The notes: generated by a model not told the origin, from the sequence alone. DNA of 64,000 nucleotides from Streptomyces violaceusniger Tu 4113 (GCF_000147815.2 NC_015957.1:2294001-2358000), one strand, 5' to 3'. Counted from the stretch's first letter, positions 1 through 9,687 are shown. Program-made: numbers and translations.

Positions 1-1295
1 AGGTTGAACAGGCCGAAGGCCGCGCCGCGTTCGGCCGCGTCGACCACATCGTTGAGCAGCGCGTGCGCCATCGGCTGGAGGGCGTTGAAGAACAGGCTGG
101 TCACGAAGAGCAGGATGGACATCACCCAGAGGGAGGGCTTCTCATTGGTCTGCAGATAGGCGGCGAACACCAGCACCAGCACGCCCTGGACCACGGTGAA
201 CGCGATCAGCAGCGGCCGCCGGCCCCAGCCCCGGGCCTTCGCCCGGTCCGAGAGCCGGCCCCCGGCCGGGAAGCCGAGGATGCCCGCGCCCGCGTTGAAG
301 GTGGCCACCAGCGCGGCGTTCTGGAACGAGCTGTGGGCGGCGTCCGCGACGATCGACACCGACCAGAAGCTGAAGAACCACAGATTCCACATGACCGCGA
401 TGAAGGCGAAGCTGAGCAGCAGCACATTGCGGTTCCGGGAGACCGAGCCCAGCTTGCTGCTCCGCCGGGCGAAGATCGCCCCGATGAGCAGGAACGCCAG
501 CACGCACTCCAGGACGGCCACGCCCCAGCTCGGCATCCCCGCCCCGTCGGCGATCAGATAGACCGCCATGACCGCGGCGCACAGCACCGCCGAGGTCCCC
601 AGCAGCCGCAGAGTGGAGCCGGTGGCCTTGAGCGGACCGCCGATCCGGCGCATATACACCGCCGTGATCCAGCCGAACGCGAGCGTCGCACCGCCCAGCA
701 CCAGGAACGGCATCCGCCAGGCGTCCTCCTCGCCGAGCACCTCCCCGCCCCAGTCGATCAGATACGGCGCGCTGATGGTCGCGATCGTCAGCCCGATGGC
801 CAGTCCGGTGATGGCGACGCCCATGCCCAGACCTGCCTTGGCGGGCGGGGTGCGCTGGGCGATCAGCGAGCGGTCGTTGGAGTAGAAGACGCCCTCGCCG
901 AGGCCGGTGAGCACCCTTAGCACGACGAAGGCGATCAGCCCGGTCATCAGGCCGCTGGCGAGGGTCGCGACCCCCGCCCACAGCAGCGAGACCGCGAGCA
1001 TGGTGCGGTGCCCGAAGCGGTCGCCGAGATAGCCGCCGGGGAACTGGGTCAGCATGTAGCCCGCGAAGAAGAGGCTGCCGATCAGGCCGCCGAGCGCGTG
1101 CGGATGGCTGGCGGAGCCCAGCATGGCGTGGTCGTGCTCGATCAGCCAGGTGACGACCGGGCCGGTGATGGTGCGGTCGGCGTACGAGAAGAGCCAGCCG
1201 CCCAGCAGCATGGCCCACAGGGTGTGGTACGGCTGCCAGCCGCCCCGGGGCGCCTCCCGCCCCTGCGCGGTGGGCTCTGCGGTCACTTCGGGCAT
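1..1295 (-). CDS. MFS transporter, probable aromatic-acid uptake (C-terminus beyond window)
   Basis: The reading frame begins MPEVTAEPTAQG and runs without a stop to the window edge (about 431 residues visible). It is rich in hydrophobic helices and carries the MFS loop 2-3 signature GDRFGHRTM near residue 82, so it is an integral membrane secondary transporter. The start was chosen because AGGGGG lies about 12 bases upstream of the ATG. It is the last of three same-strand genes after the hydroxybenzoate hydroxylase and an IclR regulator, with about 100 bases between regulator and transporter. Uptake of 4-hydroxybenzoate or a related aromatic acid is therefore inferred from context; the sequence alone shows only the family. 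Confidence 0.85.
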   Translation of the reverse strand, partial: MPEVTAEPTAQGREAPRGGWQPYHTLWAMLLGGWLFSYADRTITGPVVTWLIEHDHAMLGSASHPHALGGLIGSLFFAGYMLTQFPGGYLGDRFGHRTMLAVSLLWAGVATLASGLMTGLIAFVVLRVLTGLGEGVFYSNDRSLIAQRTPPAKAGLGMGVAITGLAIGLTIATISAPYLIDWGGEVLGEEDAWRMPFLVLGGATLAFGWITAVYMRRIGGPLKATGSTLRLLGTSAVLCAAVMAVYLIADGAGMPSWGVAVLECVLAFLLIGAIFARRSSKLGSVSRNRNVLLLSFAFIAVMWNLWFFSFWSVSIVADAAHSSFQNAALVATFNAGAGILGFPAGGRLSDRAKARGWGRRPLLIAFTVVQGVLVLVFAAYLQTNEKPSLWVMSILLFVTSLFFNALQPMAHALLNDVVDAAERGAAFGLFN

Positions 1296-1402
1296 GTCTC
1301 CATGTCCCCCTTCGGGCCTGGGCGTTCGGGCTCGGCGGCTCGGTATGTGCCACACAGAATGTGGCCCGATATCGGCCTCGGCAAGGCGCGCTCGTGGGTC
1401 TT

Positions 1403-2242
1403 TCACCGACCGGAAGCCTCCGCGACGGGCTCTTGCCCCAGGGCGGCGGCGAGGGTACGGGAGATGCCGTGGGCGGCGACCCGTACGGCCGGGATCAGCC
1501 CCGGGGCCCGCCCCTCCGCGGCCGGCACCACCACCGACAGCGAGGCCACCACCTCCCCGCGCGGTCCGCGCACCGGGGCGGCGATGGACAGCCCGTCCAT
1601 GGTGATCTGCCGGTCGCTGACCGCGATCCCGGTGCGCCGCACCTCGGCGAGGGTGGCCCGCAGCCGGTGCGGGTCCTGGATGGTCATTTCGGTGTAGCGG
1701 CGCAGCGGGCGGGCGCACAGCCGCTCGTACAGCCGTGGCGGCCCGTACGCGAGCAGCACAAGACCGACGCCGGTCGCGTGCAGCGGCCAGCGGCTGCCGA
1801 CCCGGGTGCGGACCTGGACCGCCGAGTGTCCCGAGATCAGCTCGACATAGACCACCTCCAGGCCGTCCCGCACGGCGAGCTGGACGTTCTCGTGGGTGGC
1901 CTCGTACAGGTCCTCCATGAACGGCAGCGCCGCCTCGCGCACCCCGACCCCGCGCGGCGAGAGCGTCGCCACCTCCCCCAGCCGCAGCCCGATGTGGTAC
2001 GCCCCGGTGGCGTCGCGCTCCAGGGCGCCCCAGCGGGTGAGCGAGGCGACCAGCCGGTGCGCGGTGGCCAGCGGCAGCCCGGCGCGCCGGGCGAGGGCGG
2101 TGAGGGACAGCGAGCGGTGCGAGGCGTCGAACGCGTCGAGGACCGCCAGCATCCGGCCCGCCACCGAGCGGCCCGCGTCCGGGCTGCCGGGGGTGCGGGG
2201 GCCCGGTGGGCTCATGGGGGTGAGCGGGCCCGGGGCCGTCAT
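1403..2242 (-). CDS. IclR-family transcriptional regulator
   Basis: A 279-residue regulator with an N-terminal winged helix-turn-helix (LTALARRAGLPLATAHRLVA, roughly residues 48-67) and a C-terminal IclR effector domain containing a VGSRWPLHATGVGLVLLA stretch and a DRQITMDGLSIAAPV segment. Its ATG lies inside the hydroxylase stop region: bases 2239-2242 read ATGA on the minus strand, so the two genes are probably translationally coupled. A later ATG (about 2215) would drop only a Pro-rich leader. The family usually binds aromatic or short organic acids and controls the adjacent catabolic gene; control of pobA here is inferred from position. Confidence 0.88.
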   Translation of the reverse strand: MTAPGPLTPMSPPGPRTPGSPDAGRSVAGRMLAVLDAFDASHRSLSLTALARRAGLPLATAHRLVASLTRWGALERDATGAYHIGLRLGEVATLSPRGVGVREAALPFMEDLYEATHENVQLAVRDGLEVVYVELISGHSAVQVRTRVGSRWPLHATGVGLVLLAYGPPRLYERLCARPLRRYTEMTIQDPHRLRATLAEVRRTGIAVSDRQITMDGLSIAAPVRGPRGEVVASLSVVVPAAEGRAPGLIPAVRVAAHGISRTLAAALGQEPVAEASGR

Positions 2243-3420
2243 GACAGCGGGAGGCCGACGTAGTTCTCGGCGAGTTCGGCGGAGGCGGTGGGGGAGGAGG
2301 CGATCCGCTCCAGCCGCGCGAGCCGCACCCGGTCCTCGAACGGGCTCTCGTCCGGGCGGCGGTGGAGCGTGTCCGTCATGAAGTACGAGAACCGCTCGGC
2401 CTGCCACACCCGGCGCAGACAGGTCTGCGAATAGCCGTCCAGCAGCTCGGCCGAACCGGTCTCCTGGTGGTGGGTCAGCGCACGGGCCAGCGTGATCACG
2501 TCGGTGACGGCCAGATTGAGTCCCTTGGCGCCGGTGGGCGGCACGATATGCGCCGCGTCGCCCGCCAGGAAGAGCCGCCCGTGGCGCATCGGCTCCTGGA
2601 CGAAGCTGCGCATCGGGGTGAGCGAGGTGGCGGTGATCGGGCCGCGCTCCAGGGTCCAGTCCCCGTCGAGCGCGAAGCGGGCCGACAGCTCGTCCCAGAT
2701 CCGCTCATGGGACCAGTCGCCCGGATCGGTGTCGTTCGGCACCTGGAGGTAGAGCCGGGAGACCTGGGGGGAGCGCATGCTGTGCAGGGCGAAGCCGCGC
2801 TGATGGCGGGCGTAGATCAACTCCTCGCAGGACGGCGCCACATCGGCCAGCACACCGAGCCAGGAGTAGGGGTAGGTGTGCTCGAAGGCGCGGACCCGGT
2901 CGGCGGGGAGCGCACGCCGGGCGATGCCGTGGAAGCCGTCGCAGCCCGCCACGTAGTCGCAGCTCAGGGTCTGCTCGCGGCCTTGGTGGCGGAAGCGGAT
3001 GACGGGCGCGGCGGAGTCCGGCTTCTCGATGGCCAGCGCCTCGGCCTCGAACAGCAGCGGCGGACCGCCCGGCTCCTCGAGCTGAAGCGCGATCAGATCC
3101 TTGACGATCTCGGTCTGGGCGTAGACCATCACCGACTTGCCGCCGGTGGCGGAGGGGAAGTCCACGCGGTGGCCGCGGCCCTCGAAGCGCAGCTCGATGC
3201 CCTGGTGGGGCAGCCCCTCGCGGTCCAGGCGCCCGCCGGCGCCGCACTCCCGCAGCACATCCACGGTGCCCTGCTCCAGGATCCCGGCCCGCTGGCGCCG
3301 CTCGGCGTACGCCCGGTCGCGGCTCTCCAGCACCACGCAGTCGATCCCGGCGCGGTGCAGCAGACGGGCGAGCAGCAGCCCGGCGGGCCCGCCGCCGATG
3401 ATGCCGACGGTCGTGCGCAT
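2239..3420 (-). CDS. pobA: 4-hydroxybenzoate 3-monooxygenase
   Basis: This 393-residue group A flavoprotein hydroxylates 4-hydroxybenzoate to protocatechuate using FAD and NAD(P)H in the cytosol. Visible motifs: Rossmann GxGxxG (IIGGGPAG) near residue 8, the DG motif CDGFHGIAR near 160, and the GD motif FLAGDAAHIVPPTGAKGLN near 285. Substrate-site residues known from Pseudomonas PobA are conserved in context: Tyr in ELIYARH, Ser and Arg in HSMRSP, the following Arg in VSRLYLQVP, and the C-terminal Tyr in NYVGLPL. Length matches the family. A GTG directly precedes the chosen ATG; GAGGGG lies about 9 bases upstream. First gene of a pobA-iclR-MFS operon, divergent from the tandem IclR regulator. 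Confidence 0.95.
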   Translation of the reverse strand: MRTTVGIIGGGPAGLLLARLLHRAGIDCVVLESRDRAYAERRQRAGILEQGTVDVLRECGAGGRLDREGLPHQGIELRFEGRGHRVDFPSATGGKSVMVYAQTEIVKDLIALQLEEPGGPPLLFEAEALAIEKPDSAAPVIRFRHQGREQTLSCDYVAGCDGFHGIARRALPADRVRAFEHTYPYSWLGVLADVAPSCEELIYARHQRGFALHSMRSPQVSRLYLQVPNDTDPGDWSHERIWDELSARFALDGDWTLERGPITATSLTPMRSFVQEPMRHGRLFLAGDAAHIVPPTGAKGLNLAVTDVITLARALTHHQETGSAELLDGYSQTCLRRVWQAERFSYFMTDTLHRRPDESPFEDRVRLARLERIASSPTASAELAENYVGLPLS

Positions 3421-3461
3421 CACATCGTCCCCTCGCTGTGGTGGTCCATGCGGCTCGCTAC

Positions 3462-3491
3462 TTGTTCGCTGAGTGAAACTTCGTTCATAAT
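3462..3491 (+). promoter_or_regulatory. Candidate promoter for the tandem IclR gene, probably leaderless
   Basis: A TTGTTC box (3462-3467) is followed after 18 bases by CATAAT (3486-3491). The GTG start at 3498 lies 7 bases past the -10 box, which predicts a transcript starting at or next to the initiation codon. The spacer holds TTC-N7-GAA and a TTCGTTCA element that could be operator DNA for an IclR protein; the same 75 bases must also hold the pobA promoter on the other strand. Confidence 0.5.
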
Positions 3492-3497
3492 TGGCTG

Positions 3498-5429
3498 GTG
3501 ATGAGTCTCAGCCCGGTGCCACCACCTGTCAATGGCCCCGTCGGGCCTCTCGAGCGCGGCCTCGCCGTGCTGCGCGAGCTGACCCGGCTGGCCGCGCACG
3601 AGGGGTGGACGACGGTCCGCCCCGGCGATCTCGTCCGCGGCACGGGGCTCGCCCGGTCCGTGGTCGACCGCGTGGTGGGCACCCTCGAACAGCTCGGATA
3701 CGTGACGCTCGACGGGCGCGACATCGGCCTGTCGGTCCGGCTGATGGAGCTGGGCAACGCGTATCTGGCCGCGAGCGGACTGCCCGCCGCCCTCGGCCCG
3801 TTCGCCGAGCGGCTCGCGGACGGGCTCGACGAGTCGGTCTCGGTCGCCGTCCCCGACGGCGACGGGGTGCGCTTCGTCGTCCAGACGACCCGCCGCCGCA
3901 CCATGTCCCTCGCCTTCCGTATCGGCGATCTGCTGCCCGCCGAGCGCTGCTCCCCCGGCGCGCTTTTCGCCGCCGAGTGGACCGGATCCGGCTGGGCCGC
4001 CTGGCGCGCCCGCCGCGCCGAGGACCCCCTGGACACCTCCTTCCCCGCCGTCCCGCCGCGCCACCGGCCCGCCTCCGGCGGCGACTTCGAGGCCCGCGTC
4101 AAGGAGGCCGCCCGCGACGGCTGGGCCACCGACGACCAGCTCATCGAGCCGGGCCTGGTGGCGGTGTCCGTTCCGGTACGGGACGCCTCGGGCCGGATCG
4201 CCTGCGCGGTCAACGTGGTCAGCCACACCAGCCGCCATGACGTGGACTCGCTGCGGGCGGCGGTGCTGGGGCCGCTCGGTGCCGAAGTCGCGGCGATGGA
4301 GGCGGCTTTGGCGGCGCCGCGGCGTCGGCTCGGTGCTTCGGGCGCCTCGGCTGTTTCGGTTGCGGGCGCGGTCAGCACATGCGGCTCGGCTCCGGGCCCG
4401 CACCGTGGGGGAGAGCCGCCCGTGGCGGGCGAAGCCCTCGCGGACGCGGCATCGGCCGCCGTGGGCGAGGACCCCGCGCGGCTGGCCAAGCGAGAGCTGG
4501 GAGCGGGTTTTCTGCAGTCGCTCGCGCGCGGCTTGGCCGTGCTGCGGGCCCTGGGCGGACCGGAGGGCGCGGGCCAGGGTGAGTCCCGCGCGGTGGAGGA
4601 CGCGGCGCGAGGCGCGTCCGGCGCCACCGAGGCCAGGAGGCCCGGCGTCGTCGGCGCGGGGCAGGGCGGCGGCGCGGGGCAGGGCGGCGGCCGGGGCGGG
4701 GGAATGACGCTCAGCGCCGTCGCGGAGGCCACCGGGCTGGCGCGGGCCACCGCCCGGCGCTCGCTGCTGACCCTCGTCGAGCTGGGGTACGTGGAGGCCG
4801 ACGGCCGGACCTTCCGCCCGCTGCCGCGCGTGCTGGAGCTCGGCTACGCCCCCCTCGCCGAGCTCGGCTTCACCGACATCGCCAAGCCGCATATGCGCGA
4901 ACTGGTCCGCACCGTCCATGAGTCGGCCTCCCTGGCCGTCCTGGACGGCGGCGACATCCGCTATATCGCGCGCGTCCCCACCGTCCGCATCATGAGCGTC
5001 AACATCACCATCGGCACCCGCTTCCCCGCCTACGCGACCTCCATGGGCCGGGTGCTGCTCGCGGGCCTGGACGCCGACGCCCGTGCCGCCCATCTCGCCG
5101 GAGTGCGGCCCCGGCCGCTGACCCGGCACACCGTGACCGGCGTGCCCGAGCTGGCGCAGGTCGTGGAGCGCGCGGCGGCGGAGGGGCACGCCCTGGTCGA
5201 CCAGGAGCTGGAGGAGGGGCTGCGGTCGCTCGCCGTGCCCGTAAGGGACGCGCGCGGACGAGTGGTGGCCGCGCTCAACGTGGCGACCCACGCCGGCCGC
5301 GGCACCGCCGAGGGCGCCCGCCGCGAACTCCTCCCGGCGCTGCGCGCCACCGCGGCCCGGATCGAGGCCGATCTGGCGACGGCCTCGGCACATCACGCCC
5401 TGGGGGCGGGTGAGAGAGTGGGGGCATGA
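3498..5429 (+). CDS. Double-length (tandem) IclR-family regulator, PcaR/PcaU-like
   Basis: This 643-residue protein contains two complete IclR modules. Module 1 (about residues 15-275) has LERGLAVLRELTRL, an HTH and an effector domain. Module 2 (about 335-630) starts FLQSLARGLAVLRALGG and carries the PcaR/PcaU-like effector sequence VDQELEEGLRSLAVPVRDA. Ordinary IclR proteins are about 250-280 residues, so this is an internal duplication or fusion. In module 2 a Gly/Ala-rich low-complexity insert of about 45 residues separates the first helix from the HTH (MTLSAVAEATGLARATARRS). Starts GTG at 3498 or ATG at 3501. Its stop overlaps the start of hemY (ATGA at 5426-5429). Likely role: control of beta-ketoadipate/hydroxybenzoate genes, inferred from family and the divergent pobA. 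Confidence 0.85.
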   Translation: MMSLSPVPPPVNGPVGPLERGLAVLRELTRLAAHEGWTTVRPGDLVRGTGLARSVVDRVVGTLEQLGYVTLDGRDIGLSVRLMELGNAYLAASGLPAALGPFAERLADGLDESVSVAVPDGDGVRFVVQTTRRRTMSLAFRIGDLLPAERCSPGALFAAEWTGSGWAAWRARRAEDPLDTSFPAVPPRHRPASGGDFEARVKEAARDGWATDDQLIEPGLVAVSVPVRDASGRIACAVNVVSHTSRHDVDSLRAAVLGPLGAEVAAMEAALAAPRRRLGASGASAVSVAGAVSTCGSAPGPHRGGEPPVAGEALADAASAAVGEDPARLAKRELGAGFLQSLARGLAVLRALGGPEGAGQGESRAVEDAARGASGATEARRPGVVGAGQGGGAGQGGGRGGGMTLSAVAEATGLARATARRSLLTLVELGYVEADGRTFRPLPRVLELGYAPLAELGFTDIAKPHMRELVRTVHESASLAVLDGGDIRYIARVPTVRIMSVNITIGTRFPAYATSMGRVLLAGLDADARAAHLAGVRPRPLTRHTVTGVPELAQVVERAAAEGHALVDQELEEGLRSLAVPVRDARGRVVAALNVATHAGRGTAEGARRELLPALRATAARIEADLATASAHHALGAGERVGA

Positions 5430-6925
5430 GAGCGGCGAACACCCCGGGGACGGGACGCACCGGCCATGTCGTGGTCATCGGCGGCGGAATCGCGGGCCTC
5501 GCGGCGGCTCACCGGCTGCTGGACGGCGGGGCGCGGGTGACGCTCCTGGAGGCGTCGGGACGGCTCGGCGGCAAGCTGCGCGCGGGGGAGATCGAGGGGG
5601 TACCGGTCGACCTCGGGGCCGAGTCGATGCTCGCCCGCCGCCCGGAAGGCGTCGAGCTGGCGCGCGCCGTGGGCCTCGGCGACCGGCTGCAGCCGCCCGC
5701 GACCGCGACCGCCTCCCTCTGGACGCGCGGCGGGCTGCGCCCGATGCCCAAGGGGCATGTGATGGGCGTCCCCGGTGATCTGGCGCCGCTGGCCGCGTCC
5801 GGGGTGATCTCGGAGGACGGGCTGGCCCGGATCGCCCGCGACCGGGAGCTGCCGCCGACACCGGTCGGCGAGGACGTGGCGCTCGGCGAGTACCTCGCGG
5901 CGCGACTCGGCCGCGAGGTCGTGGACCGGCTGGTCGAACCGTTGCTGGGCGGGGTGTACGCGGGCGATGTGTACCGCACCTCGATGCGCGCCTCGGTCCC
6001 CACCCTCTTCGAGGTGGCCCGCTCCGGCGGCCCGCTGACCGACGGCGTCCGGGAGCTGGCCGAGCGCGCCGCGCGACGGCAGGACGGCCCGGTGTTCATG
6101 GGCATCGACGGCGGGATCGGCCGGCTGCCGCTCGCGGTCGCCGACGCCGTACGGGCCGCGGGCGGCGAGATCCGCACCCGGGCGGCCGTACGGGAGCTGC
6201 GGCGCACCGCCGACGGCTGGACCCTCGCCGTGGACGGCACGGCCGGAACGGACGGCACGGACGGCACGGACGGCCCGCCGGTGGTGACGGCCGACGCCGT
6301 GGTGCTGGCGGTCCCCGCGCCCGCCGCCGCCCGGCTGCTGGCCGCCGCCGCCCCGGCCGCCTCCACCGAGCTGGCCACCGTCGACTACGCCTCGATGGCG
6401 CTGGTCACCATGGCCTTCCGGCGGGACGCGCTCACCGGCGTGGACGCGCTCGCCGAACGGAGCGGCTTCCTGGTGCCGCCGGTCGACGGCCGGACGATCA
6501 AGGCGGCGACGTTCTCCAGCCGCAAATGGGGCTGGCTGCGGGACGCCGGGCCCGATCTCTTCGTGCTGCGTACCTCGATCGGGCGGTTTGACGACGAGGT
6601 GGATCTGAAGCGGGACGACGCCGACCTGGTAAGGATGTCGCTCGCCGATCTCGGCGAGGCCGTCGGCCTGACGGCCAAGCCTGTCGCGAGCCGGGTGGAC
6701 CGCTGGGACGGCGGACTTCCGCAGTACCCGGTGGGCCATCTCGACCGGGTGGCCCGCATCCGCGCCGAGATCGCCAAGGTGCCGGGGCTGGGGGTGTGCG
6801 GCGCGCTCTACGACGGGGTGGGCATCCCGGCGTGCGTGGGCAGCGCCCGTAAGGCGGCCGACGAGCTGCTGGGCGCCCTGGCGGCCACCCTGGAGCCGGG
6901 CTCCGGAGCCGGAGAGCGAGAATAG
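5426..6925 (+). CDS. hemY: Coproporphyrinogen III / protoporphyrinogen oxidase
   Basis: FAD-dependent oxidase of 499 residues, HemY (CgoX) family; in actinobacteria this enzyme makes coproporphyrin III in the coproporphyrin-dependent heme route. The dinucleotide-binding motif [16 protein letters not shown] is at residues 16-31, followed by the typical [10 protein letters not shown] and the substrate-domain sequence [16 protein letters not shown]. The C-terminal FAD segment [20 protein letters not shown] fits the family. A short in-frame repeat ([10 protein letters not shown], 9-base units) interrupts the middle. The ATG overlaps the upstream regulator's stop by 4 bases, and hemQ follows after 4 bases, so hemY-hemQ form an operon with the regulator. 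Confidence 0.93.
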   Translation: MRAANTPGTGRTGHVVVIGGGIAGLAAAHRLLDGGARVTLLEASGRLGGKLRAGEIEGVPVDLGAESMLARRPEGVELARAVGLGDRLQPPATATASLWTRGGLRPMPKGHVMGVPGDLAPLAASGVISEDGLARIARDRELPPTPVGEDVALGEYLAARLGREVVDRLVEPLLGGVYAGDVYRTSMRASVPTLFEVARSGGPLTDGVRELAERAARRQDGPVFMGIDGGIGRLPLAVADAVRAAGGEIRTRAAVRELRRTADGWTLAVDGTAGTDGTDGTDGPPVVTADAVVLAVPAPAAARLLAAAAPAASTELATVDYASMALVTMAFRRDALTGVDALAERSGFLVPPVDGRTIKAATFSSRKWGWLRDAGPDLFVLRTSIGRFDDEVDLKRDDADLVRMSLADLGEAVGLTAKPVASRVDRWDGGLPQYPVGHLDRVARIRAEIAKVPGLGVCGALYDGVGIPACVGSARKAADELLGALAATLEPGSGAGERE

Positions 6926-6929
6926 GGCC

Positions 6930-7646
6930 ATGACTGCTGCACCTGAGAAGACTCCCAACGCCGGTAAGAAGGCCAAGGACCTCAACGAGGTCATCCGCTA
7001 CACCCTGTGGTCGGTGTTCCGGCTGCGCGATGTGCTGCCGGAGGACCGCACCGGCTACGCCGACGAGGTCGAGGAGCTCTTCTCCCAGCTCGCCGCCAAG
7101 GACGTCACCGTGCGCGGCACCTACGACGTGTCCGGGCTGCGCGCCGACGCGGACGTCATGATCTGGTGGCACTCGGAGACCTCCGACGCCCTCCAGGAGG
7201 CGTACAACCTCTTCCGCCGCACCCGGCTGGGGCGCGCCCTGGAGCCGGTGTGGTCCAACATGGCGCTGCACCGCCCGGCCGAGTTCAACAAGGCCCACGT
7301 CCCGGCGTTCCTCGCGGACGAGAACGCGCGCGACTACGTCAGCGTGTACCCGTTCGTCCGCTCCTACGACTGGTACCTGCTGCCCGACGAGGACCGCCGC
7401 CGGATGCTCGCGGACCACGGCAAGATGGCGCGCGGCTACCCCGATGTGCGCGCCAACACGGTCGCGTCCTTCTCGCTCGGCGACTACGAGTGGATCCTGG
7501 CCTTCGAGGCCGACGAGCTGCACCGGATCGTCGACCTGATGCGCCATCTGCGCGCCTCCGAGGCGCGTCGCCATGTGCGCGAGGAGGTGCCGTTCTACAC
7601 CGGGCGGCGCAAGGCGGTCTCCGAGCTCGTCGCCGGTCTCGCCTGA
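6930..7646 (+). CDS. hemQ: Coproheme decarboxylase (HemQ/ChdC)
   Basis: A 238-residue chlorite-dismutase-fold protein that decarboxylates coproheme III to heme b, the last step of the same pathway as hemY. Diagnostic features are [15 protein letters not shown] at residues 18-32, [12 protein letters not shown] (about 140-151), whose first Tyr corresponds to the radical-forming catalytic Tyr, and [14 protein letters not shown] (about 155-168), which holds the proximal heme His. An upstream His in NKAHVPAF (residue 123) matches the position of the distal His of actinobacterial enzymes. The ATG follows hemY by 4 bases with purine-rich SD sequence inside the hemY end. Length is typical. Confidence 0.95.
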   Translation: MTAAPEKTPNAGKKAKDLNEVIRYTLWSVFRLRDVLPEDRTGYADEVEELFSQLAAKDVTVRGTYDVSGLRADADVMIWWHSETSDALQEAYNLFRRTRLGRALEPVWSNMALHRPAEFNKAHVPAFLADENARDYVSVYPFVRSYDWYLLPDEDRRRMLADHGKMARGYPDVRANTVASFSLGDYEWILAFEADELHRIVDLMRHLRASEARRHVREEVPFYTGRRKAVSELVAGLA

Positions 7647-7693
7647 CGCTCTTACGGCGGTCCCCTTAGGGCGCTCAGGGCGCTTATGGCGGT

Positions 7694-7717
7694 CGGGACG
7701 GCCTTACGGTCGTCCCG
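7694..7717. terminator. Hairpin between convergent hemQ and peptidase genes
   Basis: Two 10-base arms (CGGGACGGCC and GGTCGTCCCG, one mismatch) flank a TTAC loop. It sits between the stop codons of two convergent genes, where a bidirectional terminator is expected. There is no T-run, as is usual for Streptomyces. The core GACGGCCTTACGG recurs at 29.6 and 30.5 kb, also next to 3' ends. Confidence 0.5.
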
Positions 7718-7746
7718 TACGCGCCCCGCTCACCTGTCGCGGCCTC

Positions 7747-9591
7747 TTACGGCGTGCCCGGGATCGCGGCCGGCTGCTTGCCCGACTCGGGCAGCGGGGC
7801 CGGGGCCGGAAGCGGTGCGGGCTCCGGGCGCGGGGCGCACGAGGCGGACCGGCCCGGCGTCCTCCCGGTCAGCAGATACGTGTCCACATGGCGGTTGACG
7901 CAGTCGTTCGGCCCGCCCCACACCCCGTGGGTGCCCGCCTTCCGCTCGGTCACCAGCGAAGAGCCGGGCAGCCGGTGCCACAGCTCCTTCGCCCCCGCGT
8001 ACGGGGTGGCCGCGTCCCGCTCCGCTGAGAGCAGCAGCACCGGCGGCAGCGCGACCCGCCCCGTCCGGGGGCCCACCGCCTCCAAGTTCCCCACGTCGAG
8101 CGGGCGGCCGGGCTTCAGCGGCCAGAAGGCGCACGGCAGGTTCATCGCCACGTTGTCCCACGTCTCGAAGGGCGCGCGGCGGGCGAGGGCGGTGTTGTCG
8201 CGGTTCCAGGCGGCCCAGGTGCGCGGCCAGGGCGCGTCGTTGCACTCCACGGCGGTGTAGACGGCGTTGCCGTTCTCGTCGTCGGCCGCCTGTGCCGGAT
8301 CGGGCGCGGCGAGCGCGATCAGCGGCTCGGGGTCACCGTGCAGATAGGCGGCCAGCGCCCGGGCGGCCGGATCCCAGTAAGCGTCGTTGTAACCGGTCCG
8401 CAGGAACGCGCTCTGGAGCTGGGCGGTGCCGACGACCCCGCCCGCCGGCTTGTGCCCCACCCGCCGCCGCGCCTTCTCGTACGAGGCGAACACCCGGTCC
8501 GCGGTGGTGCCCAGATGGTAGACGGTGTGGTGCCGGGCGACCCAGCGGCGCCAGTCCCGCCAGCGCCGCTCGAAGGCCACCGACTGGTCGAGGTTGTCGC
8601 GGTACCAGATCCGCCAGGGGGCGGGGTTGACCACGCTGTCGAAGACCATCCGGCGCACCCGCCCCGGGAAGAGCGTGGCGTAGACGGCCCCGTAGTACGT
8701 GCCGTACGAGGCGCCCACGAAGGTGAGCCGCCGCCGGCCCAGCGCCGCGCGCAGCACCTCGAGATCGCGGGCGTTGTTCAGCGTCGTGTAGTGCGCGAGG
8801 GCGCGGCCCGCGCGGCGCACACAGCCCCGCACGTAGGCGCGGGCCCGCGCCACCAGCCGCCGTTTGAAGGCGGCGGTGGGGTGCGGCGGGGAGCTGGTCG
8901 GCGCCTTGGCGTAGGCCGCCGGCCGCTGGCAGGACAGCGGGGCTGAACGGCCCACGCCCCGTGGGGCGTAGCCGACGAAGTCGTAGGCGGCGGCCAGGCG
9001 GCGGAAGGCGGCCTCGGCCGCGTACTCGGGGAACGCCATACCGGAGGCGCCCGGTCCGCCGGGGTTGTAGACCAGCGCCCCCTGACGCCGTGCCTTGGGG
9101 CCGGTGGCCCGGATCCGGCTGACGGTGAGGGCGATGTGCTTGCCGCGGGGACGGGCGTAGTCGAGCGGGACGGAGACCTTTCCGCAGGTGATGGGGGCGG
9201 CCAGGGCCTCGGCGCGGGGGCAGCGGCGGAAGGCGATGCCCCGCTCGGCCGCGCGCCGGGCGGCGAGCGCCACCCCGCGGGCCGCGGCCGCGTCACCGGG
9301 CGGGGCGGCGGCCGTGGCGGGCGAGCCGGACCAGGCGCTCCAGGCGGGTGCGGCGGTGGCGACGGGCGCGGCGGAGGCCGAACGGGCGGTGGGGGAGGCC
9401 GGGGTCGTGAGGGGCGCGCCCGCCGCACCGGCCGGGGCCGTGGCGGACCGGTTGGACGCGGTGGCCGTCGCGGCGGCGCGGGCGGTGGACGCGGCGAGCG
9501 GGCGGCCGGTGGCGGGCGTCGCGAGCAGCGCGCTCATGGCCAGCGACAGGGACAGCGGGCCGAGGATGCCGTACAGCGCTGCTGCTCTCAC
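7747..9591 (-). CDS. Secreted tripeptidyl aminopeptidase (S33 alpha/beta hydrolase)
   Basis: A 614-residue secreted hydrolase of the Streptomyces Tap/SlpD/SlpE type, which removes N-terminal tripeptides outside the cell. A signal-peptide-like hydrophobic stretch occupies residues 5-27, followed by about 90 Ala/Ser/Thr/Pro-rich residues that may be a propeptide or linker. The oxyanion region YNPGGPGASG is near 175 and the nucleophile elbow GASYG puts Ser at 295. The TAP-like C-terminal domain supplies Asp526 (LLLSAERDAATPY) and His555 (AGTHGVWGG). The GTG start has AAGGGA about 6 bases upstream. A low-complexity Pro tail ends the protein. Transcribed with, and downstream of, the TIGR04222-like gene. 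Confidence 0.88.
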   Translation of the reverse strand: MRAAALYGILGPLSLSLAMSALLATPATGRPLAASTARAAATATASNRSATAPAGAAGAPLTTPASPTARSASAAPVATAAPAWSAWSGSPATAAAPPGDAAAARGVALAARRAAERGIAFRRCPRAEALAAPITCGKVSVPLDYARPRGKHIALTVSRIRATGPKARRQGALVYNPGGPGASGMAFPEYAAEAAFRRLAAAYDFVGYAPRGVGRSAPLSCQRPAAYAKAPTSSPPHPTAAFKRRLVARARAYVRGCVRRAGRALAHYTTLNNARDLEVLRAALGRRRLTFVGASYGTYYGAVYATLFPGRVRRMVFDSVVNPAPWRIWYRDNLDQSVAFERRWRDWRRWVARHHTVYHLGTTADRVFASYEKARRRVGHKPAGGVVGTAQLQSAFLRTGYNDAYWDPAARALAAYLHGDPEPLIALAAPDPAQAADDENGNAVYTAVECNDAPWPRTWAAWNRDNTALARRAPFETWDNVAMNLPCAFWPLKPGRPLDVGNLEAVGPRTGRVALPPVLLLSAERDAATPYAGAKELWHRLPGSSLVTERKAGTHGVWGGPNDCVNRHVDTYLLTGRTPGRSASCAPRPEPAPLPAPAPLPESGKQPAAIPGTP

Positions 9592-9672
9592 TGGCCATCC
9601 CTTCGTGCATCGCGCGATGAAAGGGATATTTGGCGCGGCGGATGACCATGTAAAGCACCGGGCCGCGGTGTC

Positions 9673-9687
9673 GGGGTCAATGACCCC
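9673..9687. promoter_or_regulatory. Palindrome GGGGTCA-A-TGACCCC
   Basis: Perfect 7-base arms around one base. It spans the stop codon of the tail-less TIGR04222-like gene and lies about 80 bases upstream of the peptidase start. A near-identical palindrome lies upstream of the MNIO gene at 13423-13438, which suggests a shared operator rather than a terminator; neither function is proven. Confidence 0.4.
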
